A stretch of 64,000 nt of DNA from Istiophorus platypterus (taxonomy: Eukaryota; Chordata; Actinopteri; Istiophoriformes; Istiophoridae): assembly GCA_016859345.1 (NCBI GenBank), contig CM029124.1:7872501-7936500 (forward strand). The letters are read 5' to 3'. A program made the translations under genes and the position numbers. The number at the start of each line of letters is the position of its first letter. The stretch's first letter is position 1. The notes under the pieces are model-generated. The model ran no database searches. It was given only the letters and a program-made list of their open reading frames with translations, and was not told the origin of the DNA. Of the stretch, positions 1 through 53,963 are shown one piece after another.

Positions 1-48
1 GATTTCCTTACCCCCTCTTCCCTCTCTCCTTCCATCTCTGCGGGACAG

Positions 49-42620
<42,572 letters not shown>

Positions 42621-43010
42621 GTCGGGCCCTGCCTCTTTCCTCCTCTCCATCGCCAACACTGCACTGATTTTGTTTGGATCTCGAGGTTTTCAGTAACATA
42701 CTGCAAAGCAGAACACAAACTGTTATTTTCTTGCTGAGGGTTATTTGCAGGGAGGCAGGAACATACTGTATCTACACTGATCAGCCAAGGTTTTAATGCT
42801 GAGGCTGAATGGTGTATGTGAATTATATTTCCTAATATATTTTTTTTTTATCAGATCTGACATCAGTTCTCTATTATGATTTATATTTGGTAATAGACTG
42901 TTACTGTGATGTATTGAGTGGTTATAGGCACTAGGATGGTGTATTTATTTAAAAAGAAAACATTTTTTTTTTACAAGTTTAATAAATAAAACCACTGGTG
43001 GACTAATCCG
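42621..43010 (+). other. sdccag8: sdccag8 3' UTR with candidate poly(A) signal
   Basis: Follows the TGA. Two overlapping AATAAA hexamers lie at 42981-42986 and 42985-42990, giving a predicted cleavage near 43005-43015. The extent is inferred from the signal only. Confidence 0.45.
42981..42990 (+). terminator. candidate sdccag8 polyadenylation signal
   Basis: AATAAATAAA, two overlapping canonical hexamers, 361 nt after the stop codon. The first canonical signal I see after the stop. Confidence 0.5.
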
Positions 43011-43201
43011 CAGCAAGTATCTATATTTTCTTTTCTTTTATCCAGAGCAATGTTTAACATTAATGAGAAAAATATTTCTGGTTTCATGTTGCAATTCTGT
43101 TTTCATTTAAACTGAGCTGAAAGTTCAGAAGGTTATTAATATTATTTTTAACCACAAAGCAAACAAAAAGTCGACACCATCGCTGCAGATTGACATAGTG
43201 C

Positions 43202-43207
43202 TTTATT
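43202..43207 (-). terminator. candidate distal akt3 polyadenylation signal
   Basis: TTTATT on + is AATAAA on -. Downstream on the minus strand the sequence is G/T-rich (gatggtgtcg, tttttgtttgctttgtgg), as expected of a downstream element. It would give akt3 a 3' UTR of about 4.9 kb. Other minus-strand AATAAA candidates exist nearer the stop (for example near 45248 and 45613), so this is one of several options. Confidence 0.35.
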
Positions 43208-46200
43208 GAAGCTGTCTGTAAGAAGGAAAATAATGTGCATCCCTATCATATACATTTTATGTGTAAAAATACTAAGGATGTACAGTGTAAAAAACATGTT
43301 GATGGTAATTTGTTGTTTTCACATCCTGGCGGCCTCACTGGCCAGCAGCACTGCATCCTGACAGCATGAGGGACAGAAAAACGCTTTTTGATCTGCTTTC
43401 TTTCTGTGAATCTCTCCGGATCCGCTAAGTTTCTCGACGCCGTCTCGGTGTCAACGTCATCTCTGCTCCACTGACTCGTCATGGAGCAGAGGCTGACTTC
43501 AGTACTGCAGTGCTTCAGGGAAACACGGCGCACTCTGTGAACAGCTGGAAGCCGTCCAGAAATGTCCCGCACAACTGTAAAGCTACAGTAGATGGACATG
43601 GACATGAAATTAAAACTGTTACACTTTGTAATATTTGTACATTTGCAGTTTTGTTTTGCTGTTTATAAATAAATGCATCTCATGCTTGTTCATGTTAATA
43701 ACCATGATGATAGTAGACTAGTACCAGAGAGAGAAGAGAAGGGAGGGATTCTGTCGCAGACATGAGGTCAAATACTTTCAGAAATCCTTCCAAACACTTG
43801 AGCCGTTTACTTATTATCTGCATTAAACGCCAGGCGGAGCACAGTTTGTGATTTTTTGGCTGACGCCGTCGGTTCATTAACAACGGGCGAAGATCAATAC
43901 AGAGCAGCTGAGGTCTTTGAAAGGATTTTACATATTATTCAAATACTCTTGGACTCGGATCTGTTGTGTGATAGATGTACAGTACAAACAGCAGCAGCTT
44001 TAAGAGTGAACGCTGTCAGTGCAGCATCAGATATCGATGTTGATTCACACCAGTCGAGGGCACCAGTAAAGCTGTGAGGAGGCCGAAACTGAATTTCTGC
44101 ATCCAGTTTCCAGAGAACCTCTGTTTGGTGAGAACAACTGAGACGAAGTTAAATTACTGACACGTGCCCACAACTGGTTCATAGTCTTTAAGGGAGAACC
44201 CACATCGATGAAGAGGATTACTAAGCTCCACCTTCTCCACTTACAGTAGTTGGAGGAAAACATTAATTTTTTTTTCCCCCCGATGATCTCTGATCTTAAA
44301 ATAAGCCTCTGGCATTGTTGCTGCCACTAAATGAACTTGAATCTGTAAGGGACTGAATAAGGAGAGTTGGAGGCTCACTGGAGGGAAAAGCTTTCAAAAA
44401 TGCGAAAGAGGAAAGAGTCAGTGGCATCAGTGGAGTTGCAATGTTTGCTCAGTGGATTTTTCCAAACATTTTAGTGCATAAACACTGACCGATTTCCATA
44501 AATTCCCACTGAGCCTCATTCGCAGCCCGCTCTGCAGGGGACGGCACTGACTCGTCTCTGGCATGTGGGACACAATCACCCAGGTCTTGCCAACTCTAGA
44601 CATCAGAGCAGCATCAAAGCTATCGGTTGTATGTGGAGGAGAGATGTGCTTTAAAAAAAAAATCCTCATTTTCCTAAAAATATTTAAAAAAAAAAAAAAA
44701 AACTTCCTTTTAAAGCGGAGCTGAATCAGATTCATCGGAATCTTATAAAAAGTGATGGATGTGAAAGTGCTGTGGCCAAAGCTACAAAGCGGTATTTTGT
44801 GAACTCTGGTGTCTAATGATTTCGGCGTTAAGCGTGCGCATACATCTAGAACTCCTCAGCCGCTCGCAGACCTGGGTCAAATCAAAGCTGAAATCCTTCC
44901 AAATACTTTGGAGCGTTTGCTCGAGCCTGTCGAGGGTGCCAGCTGGGTGGGATTTGTACTCATTTTGAACTACTCGGCTGCTTCAGCTGTGCCAGACAGG
45001 CTCAATCTATCACAGAGAAGTATTTTTCATAAGAGTTCTGAGTGCCACTTTGACTCAGGACTAGTGGTGCGGACAGAGGAGGACTACAGCATGCAGGCCA
45101 GCGCCATCCTTTTATACTTTCTGCCATAAAGCGCCTTTGCTAGCTAATAGCAATTTAATGGATGTGCAAGATTAAAGCATATGGACTTAAAAGCAGCGGA
45201 AAAACAGGTGTAATATAAGATATCTATAAAGAAAAAGAAAGGAGGCATTTATTTTAGAACAAAGTCTCTGAAGACTTAAATTGCAGAGTGAAACACGACT
45301 AGACCCCCTTACAGCTAAACTCCAAAACAAAATGACATCAAATAAATTAAATAGAAAAGAAATTCAAGTTATCCATCGATGATAATAGTAAAAACATTCA
45401 AATAAATATAGTGGAATACAGTTTACTATGCCTAATAAGAACACATCCCCTGGTGCTCTCATTTTTATCCATGTCATCCAAATATTGACGGAGACGTCCT
45501 CCACATGATGATGTTGAGATTTCAAATTTTTAAAAATATATTTCCTCATATCTATGATTTTCTTTTTTTTTGAGAGGGGGACTCTGATGTGCAAGGTTTT
45601 TCAAGGTTTTCGATTTATTCTCAGCTAAACCGTAAGGCTTACCCGGCGTTTGAAGACAGAGAAAGCGAAGGGGATTTTAAATCTTTTTGGTCAGACTGGA
45701 AGACACGACGACAGAACAACCGCAAACAAACAAAGTCCAGACCGGAGAAGTGACAGGACACGTTAAAGACAGGAGAGTCTCGTCTAAAAATCCTAAGAAC
45801 TGACAGAAACGCAGACTGACCTTACAAACTCACACTTCATACCCAAACACCCTTAAGCCTCTCTTTCGAATCTCTGGACACACTTACGGTTTGGTGTTGA
45901 ATCTTTTCCCATCTTTACTACTTTACATTCAGACATCTTTCTGCTCAACTTCCACTTCATCGTTCTCTCTGAACTCTGCCTAAGCCTTCAACTACACCAA
46001 GCTGTGGTAAGATTAAATACAGGGGACATTTGTGTCAATATCCAATCAGGTGAGATGAGCTTTTGTACTAAGTACCTGTGGGATGATCTGATAAAGTTGG
46101 AGAAGAAAAGGCGACTAAGAAAACTTATTTCCTTTTCCTATTTTTGATTCTTCTTAAAGCTCACAGGGAACTATCACTTCTCTTTAATGTGTCCTGTCAC

Positions 46201-47900
46201 ATTTTGGTCACAAAACAACACAAAACATCATTAAAATAAACGATGGAGCAGGAAGGCTATCTGCTTTCCCTCCTACATTCTTCAGCCATTTTTGTATCTT
46301 GAGGTGCCTTTTTTTCCTCTCAACCCTAAGAAATAACAATACTTTTTTTCCTAGAGTAATGTAATAACAATAGAAAAAGTTAAATATAAAACCGATGAGT
46401 AGATCAATAAATAGAACATATATATTATAGCCATTGCTGTGATCGGTGTAAACCCATAACTGTTGATGCATACCTCCTCACAGACCATGTCTTTTCATTT
46501 TTTTTTCCCCATAAACTCACAGGAAACAGGAGACTAGCTGTTGCCTCACTCATCAATACGTCATAAATTATCACATTATAAATATTTCATATCGTATCAT
46601 CCTTGGAGCTCTTTCACCTGTAGGCTCTCTCTCCTCTCATCACAATGCCCAACCTGCCATCCTGGACTTCTCTTTTTTTTTTTCCCCCACTCTGTGGTGA
46701 ATCTGTTCCTGCTGCAGTTTCCCTTTCCTGCACAAAGACAGAGAGGTACAGCCGTGTGGTCCCCAAAGCCATGATAACAATATGTCACAGTAAAGCTTTC
46801 CATCATTGACGCAAAGTACCGTTTCGGTTTTGTTTTCCCTTTTGTGACGGATGAGACTGAAACTCAGGGGGACTTGCAGTTGAAAAATAAATTTAAAAAA
46901 ACAACTTTTTTTTTTTGGTGGGGGGGGGGGCATTCAAACCAACCGTTTTCCTCTCATTTTTCACCTCTGCGGATGTATCAACCACCTTGCACTGCATTGC
47001 GGGTAATGTTTTAAAGCTCATGGTTTGGGAGCTTCATCGTTCTGAACTGCTGTGCTTTGAGGCGCGATCTTCAACATAAACCCATAATATTACCTTGCAC
47101 ACACACATGCACACGCGCACACACGCACTCACGAACAAACAAACATGACATCCATCATTATCTAAATCTACAGAGTCCATGTGTGGTAGCTGTACATTTG
47201 GAGTAGCAACACCTGTTCTGCAGCTGTACGCGCACAAACGTTAATAGACGTGGTTGATGTGTTGCTGGCGGCTTTGTAATGACCTGCAGCATTAAGCTAG
47301 AAGTGTAGCACCGGGTTCTGGTAGAATACTAGTTGTAGGAGTAGTAGTACTGTACCTGTAGTAGTCGTGGTGGTAGTTGAAATAGCAGCAACAATAACAG
47401 TGAATTGCACTGAGCAAAACCTGAGTCAAATCCTGCTCGACAGCATGAGGTGTGTAGGATTCTGCTCACTGATGACAACTGTTTCCTCAATGCCAGGCAG
47501 CCTCAATCGATCCCAGAATTATTCATGTGACGATTTGGAGACCAGACCCGCGTGTTCCCGCTGAGTCTGAGTATCTGTTTGCAAAAGCCTGAGATTCAAC
47601 CGGTTACGGCAGTTTGGGTTTGGATGACTTTAAAATGCTGTTATCTCCCTCCTACAGATAAGAAGCCCCAAAAATGTCTCCTTAAAAATGCGTCAGCTGT
47701 TGCCTAACTTGATCAGAAGTGAGTTTGGCAGGACCGACACACATCAAAGCACAGCAGGCCAACGGGGATGCTCCTGTCATTAAAGGGACATTACATAGTA
47801 ACCGATCACATCACAGCTCGGATCGCCTGGGGATTCAGTGCAGGATTAGAGGGTCATTTTGCCTCCAAGTTCATTCCAAAAAGGGGATTCACAAAAATGT

Positions 47901-47929
47901 ATTAAATAAATAAATAAATAAATAAATTG
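47901..47929 (-). promoter_or_regulatory. AU-rich element in akt3 3' UTR
   Basis: On the minus strand the 29 nt read as overlapping ATTTA pentamers (TTATTTATT type), starting 160 nt after the akt3 stop. Such AREs bind TTP/HuR-class proteins and affect mRNA stability. That this one works is inference; it could also be a simple (ATTT)n repeat. Confidence 0.45.
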
Positions 47930-48088
47930 AGAAGTGGACTGGAGAGGTGAAAAAGAGAGGAGTGGAGGAGAAGGGCAAAATCCCTCAAGTTCACTGTTGT
48001 TCTGGGTTGGTCCAAAGCTGTGGGTCGTTTTTGTCCCACACTGACGACCTCAGAGACCAGCTGTGATAATGTCACCGTGATGGACCGT

Positions 48089-48174
48089 TCATTCCCGCCC
48101 ACTGGCCGAGTAGGAGAACTGTGGGAAGTGTGGTCTTCTCTCGTTGTCCAGACAGTCCATCCCGTCCTCATCAA
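48089..48174 (-). CDS. akt3: akt3 last coding exon: hydrophobic motif and stop (residues 452-479)
   Basis: Acceptor ctttccttag; TT completes the carried T to TTT (Phe452; human has Tyr as recalled), then DEDGMDCLDNERRPHFPQFS to SASGRE and TGA (complement of 48089-48091). Ser472 lies in FPQFSYS. Confidence 0.94.
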
Positions 48175-51100
48175 CTAAGGAAAGAAAGAAGCAAATTCAG
48201 ATGTGAATAGTGACTCAGCCATTTACCATTCATAAGTCTGCCTTTTATTTAAGTCCGTGAAATCTGCAAAACGACAGGTTGATTTTATGATCTCGAAATG
48301 TTATTCTACATGACAGAGCACCGTGTTTGCATTGTACTGCAGATTTAAACACAACACAATTCAATTAACGAGTTTCTCTGATGTGCCAATCTCCTGCTAA
48401 CTAGCTGATTTGTGACCTACAATACAAGTGGAACCTCACATTAGTGCAGAGAAACACATTGGTTCCACTCATGCATAATTCAGTGCACAACATTGTGAAA
48501 CCGGTATCTTTATCTCAAAAGGCTGTGAAGAGCTGTGTGTGGCCCGAGGACTGTTTCAGAGACTCTTGAATAAACAAACAACTGCACTTTTGAGTGTTTG
48601 TTCCCCCAGTTAATTCAAACGGAAATGTCTCACCTGAAGAAAGAGAGGGAGTAATGTTAAAATTGATTAAAACTACTATTATCAAAGTGAGTTAAATTCA
48701 ATCACTATCAGCCGCTTGAAAAAATACAACCTACTAATTGTGAAGCCGAATAATTTGTGGACATCGTGGACCTCTGCAGAAATTATTCCAATTATATCAA
48801 CTCAAACATATACAGTATATATACTTTTGTGGGATATGCAATACTTTAAGAAAAACATGTAACACTTTACTCCCAGGCACTTGATAAACACAAATGGAGA
48901 ATAAACCTTTTCTGTCAGTCTGTTCATTTCAATATATCTCTCTGCGTAAAACACAAAAGTGAGATTTGTTTTCAAGTTTAATATGTTTTAATATGCGGAA
49001 TATGTTTGTGCGAACATGTCTGACACAGAGAGACGGACAGAGATAGAATAGACTCACATTTCTCTGGTGGAGTGATTGTGATGGTCTGGGCTGTGAACTC
49101 CTCGTCAAAGTATCTGGTGTCTGTCTCTGATGTCACCTGAGGCTTGAAGGGAGGGACCAGCTGGGACAGAGAGGTGAGGAGGACACAAATAGGAATGATT
49201 AGAGGGCAATAACATTGACTGTTACTGTTTCAAACGACCAAGGAGCTGCTTGAAAGAACCCAAACTCTTGAAAGTCTGTTGAAGTTCACCAGCAAATTTA
49301 ATAATGGAACTGCAATGCCCTGTGATTATATGGTAAAGGAGAAAGGAAAGGAAAGAGAAGGAAAGGAAAGTGAGGGAAAGAGAGGGGAGGGAACCAAAGG
49401 GAAGGAAGGTAAAGGAAGAAGGATAGAGGGGAAGAAATGCGAGGAAAGGTAACTAAATGAGGAAGGAGAGGGGAAGAAAAAGTGAGGAAAGGAAAGGAAA
49501 GGAAAGGAAAGGAAAGGAAAGGAAAGGAAAGGAAAGGTGCGAAGAGAGGAGAGGACCTGAGAGCAGGGTGAGGAGAGGAGAGGGGAAGCGGACATGAAGA
49601 ACAAAGCGAAGGGAGGAGGCTCAGCACCTTTCTAACATTTTATAGGTGTTACCACATGGGACCCGAGTCGCACTCAGTGGTGTTATATGAGCAAACTCAT
49701 GTACATACTAATATACCTCCGGGATACAAGGTCACACTTCTGCCTAATGTCCCTGAGCTTCATGTGGCTGCCTCACTGTTCTCATGCACACAACATGTGC
49801 GATCATGTGTGATACGTGTTACATGAGTTAAACCTGACCCTCTATCTGAATACAAGTCACTGCACAACTACTACTCAAACAAGTACATATCTTTATGGGA
49901 AGTTATTTTTCCATCATCCATATTATGCCTTATGAGACAGTAAAAAAAAAATTACACAAAAGAGACAAAATGTAAACACCATGTTGCCCCATACCTTTTT
50001 ATCATAGACATCCTGCCAGTCGATACCAGAGAAGAAACTATGTCTCATTATTTCTTTAGCATCATCTGGTCCTCCACCAAGCCTAGAGGAGAGGTGAGGA
50101 GAGGAATTTAATGAAACAGAAAAACAAATCAGTGGAAGGATAATTTGATTTGAACCAAAAACAAAAAAGTAATCAAACTGTTAAAAGTTTTCAGAGGCGA
50201 CAGAGATATTTATTTAGCTAAATAACTTGTTCCCGGTTATTGCTGGTATTACACATAGATGTTGGCTAAATTACCTAGTCAGAGGATCACAAAAATTAGG
50301 TCAACTGGTGAATGAAACTCCTTGGGAAACACACATTTCTGTCTAAGTATTAAGGTAAACGTCCCACTTTCAAAAGATTAGAAAATCTATGCATGGGTAC
50401 AGCACTGTGCAAAAGCTTCAGGCGTTTTAGCTTTCCCGAATTCATTCTGCATCATGACAAAGACCCCAAACATACAGTCATAAGGAGTCATAAGGAACAG
50501 TTGTCAGCAACAAGAGGAAAAAAAAATGCCCTGTAGCAGATGGTCCCTCACAGAGCCCTGATCTCAACATCATGGAGTGTGTCTGGGATCACATGAAGAG
50601 ACAGGAGACACTGAGAGAGACTAATTCCACAGAAGAACTGTGGCAAGTTTTCAGGGATACTTGGAAAAACCTACCTGCCACATACTTGAAATTTTCTAAT
50701 TTTTATTCCAGTATGCAGCGTTTCTTTTCTGATTTTTTAGGGATATTTACATGTACAGACTAAAATAAATCCCTCTGTGTCCAAAGCTTAGCAACAAAGA
50801 GATGATTTTAAATATAAGCAGCAATAATTATTCACATGCAAAATTTGCCATTTTTTGTCTGTATACTACATCTGTTCACATCTTTGCATTTTCACTCACA
50901 CACACACACACACATACAGCTACACACATTAAACCTGGCCACACACCGTTTGTTGGGGTCTTTGATGAGCAGGCCGGACAGCAGGGACTTGGCGTCGGCC
51001 GACAGAGTGCGCGGGAACTTGATGTCCTCCATGAGGATGAGCTCAAACAGCTTCTCGTGGTCCTGGTTGTAGAACGGCAGTCGGCCGCACATCATCTCAT

Positions 51101-52113
51101 ACGTCACCACACCTAAACCCCACCAGTCCACCGCCCGACCATAGTCGTTGTCCTCCAGGACCTGAGGAGAGTAGAGAAACACAGATATACAAGATATGCC
51201 TTTTCAAAATGGGAACATTGGTTTTACTGGACATCTACTTTTACTCTACTTTTATTGGACAGTACAGACTGCCCAAGGTATTCGAGAAAAAGACAGATGA
51301 GCAGAGAAACACAGCAGAGGGGAGTCGATATGCAATATTGCTCAAGAGATAAATTAAAAAAAAAAAAAAAGTTTTTTGAAATGAACAGAAGTGGCTGCAC
51401 AAATACCAAGGGCTGACATGTAGACGGCATCCACCCCCCCTCTTAATACACAGACACACACATACAGCGGCAAACATCATGGGATGGCAGGTCTTCAGAG
51501 GCCCTTGTTACAGTAAGGGAGTCAGTGTGTTGGCATGGCCCACAAGGTGCCCCCCTGGTCCCTGCCAGCTCTCCCTGGCACACTGATGCTCTCCTGGCAG
51601 GGACAGACAGGAACGTCCCTGGATGGAAAAGGCAGGCACAGACCGCAACGTGGGTCAGGGCCAGTCCTACCTCCAAGCTGGTGAGCACAGGTACACTACT
51701 TTGAGCTGCTGCTGCATGTATGTGCATGCGTATGTGTCTATGGCGGTGGTGGTGGCATGGGGACAACATGGGGGGGTTGGGGGCTCCTGTGAAAGAAGTC
51801 ATTCCCATATCAAAGTCTTGTTTCTGGGCTGCCTTACTACTCCAGTTCTCTGACTGCTCTCCTTGCGCTCTTCTCAAAATCCTGTCTTATCCTGCCTTTT
51901 TTCCATCCTCTAATCATGTCTTCCCTCACTCATTCCTTCTCTTTCATCCTCTCAAGTGCCTGTTCGTTCCATTCACCTCGGGAAGAGTGAGAGAGAGGAG
52001 GAAAAATGGAGGAAGACACAGTAACTGAGGTATTTCAGGTGCTATTGAGGCCCTCATTAACATAATAAGCTTATTAACATGATGAGTGTACATGTGTTCC
52101 TGCATGCTTGTGT

Positions 52114-52156
<43 letters not shown>

Positions 52157-53355
52157 CTGACGGACAGACAGGCAGGGCTGGAGAGCAGCCAGAACAGCAT
52201 ATGTTGTACATCTCGCCAATAATAATATCATCTCACTCACTGTTAATAATGGGCCGGGCAGGGTGGACGAGAGCACACGCCAACAGACGACTGAAACACG
52301 CACAAACATGCTCGCATAAAAATGTGTTTTTGAAACAACTATTATAAATTCACACTAAAAAAATATACAGCACATGCCACAATATCAGATGATTTAACGA
52401 TATACTGCACACTGAACTGATATCTGTCATTAGCAGTAGTGAGATGGTTGGCAGATGCAGACAGCACAGGTGTCATAAACACACAGATAGCTTAGAATGA
52501 CTAGAATAGAGACTTATTTATGCAAATTCAAACTGACTGATTGTGAAAACACATCTCCACCAAACGAAAAAACTCAAATGCAGTGCAGACTGATATTTAA
52601 CCGAATATCTAAGCACTCGTGCTCCAATGAGATACACTTGAGTTCAGGCACATGAACGGTTAAATATTTGCGTCAAAAGATTAGAAGGTGGTGGTATGAG
52701 TTTATAAAATTTCATATTTGGAGTCAAAACTGCCAGTTTTACAATGGTTAATATCCGAAAGTAAGATATTTTAAAAATAATCTTAATTATATAACTTCTG
52801 ATAAATCAATATGATATAAGGATACCATCAGGAAACAGACCATTAGTAATTATTCAATGGGCATCTGAACAAAAGGTGAAAACTTCTCACTCAGGAGCTA
52901 AAATATTCTTGTTTCAGTCACTGATACGTATTCTTTTAATCTTTATATTGCAGATCAACCCCGACTGTGAATCATGTTAAATGTCACTGTGCAATGAGAC
53001 CAGGTGACAGAAGACACCAAACAGCTGCCCGTGGGTTTCCACAGCAGCTCAATACCACAGAAAGCTGATCATTAACTGACTGAGCTCATACACTCGACAC
53101 TAAACTGCTAATGATGCAGGCGGCTGCCTCAGTGAGTGTGAGTCTGCATGTGCGTGGAAGTGAATAAGAGTGTTATGTGTGCTGTATTGTGTGAGTGTGT
53201 GTGTGTGTGTGTGTGCATTAAGCTGGTCATCCTGTTGGCAGCTGCAGAGAAGAGCTGGGGGAAAGAAGCGTGCCGCCAGCTCCAGATATACTATTGATTG
53301 GTACGGCTGGAGGGATAACACTGGCTTAGACTGCTGGGAGACTGTCAGAGACAGA

Positions 53356-53424
<69 letters not shown>

Positions 53425-53533
53425 ACAGCAGATGGAATATTTATCCGTCCTCATCAAATTCATAAAAGTTTTGAGAGTGAGGCAAACTAGGAGATGTTTG
53501 GTGTTGTTTCAGTCCCTGCAGCTTGAGGAGGGA

Positions 53534-53617
<84 letters not shown>

Positions 53618-53745
53618 GTTTGCAGTTTAAAAAATTCAGAGCAGCTCAGATGGCTGTTTTCAGTGCTGTTCTACATGGTACAAAAAAAGGTATAGAAATT
53701 TATACAAATGCAAACTCTCCAGTTGGGAATGTAAATGAGAGTGCC

Positions 53746-53805
<60 letters not shown>

Positions 53806-53909
53806 TCCTGGGACCAAAGAAAGTGGTGGCAGCTCGGTTGCAGGCAGGGAGCATATTAATCCACATAGAGCCAGAATGCTGCCCCACAGCCCTAGGCACA
53901 GAGGCATAG

Positions 53910-53963
<54 letters not shown>

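Larger units (their letters stand above)
43180..48088 (-). other. akt3: probable akt3 3' UTR / intergenic space
   Basis: A 4.9 kb stretch between the akt3 stop and the distal AATAAA. No coding exon is recognisable, and the open frames in it are short and unlike known proteins. Long 3' UTRs are known for vertebrate AKT3. Poly(A)/poly(T) runs and a few short simple repeats occur, but no transposon. How much is really transcribed cannot be told from sequence. Confidence 0.35.

Noticed and set aside
43246..46471. Short open frames between the two genes
   Set aside because: No homology, frequent poly-A/T and better explained as 3' UTR or intergenic DNA.
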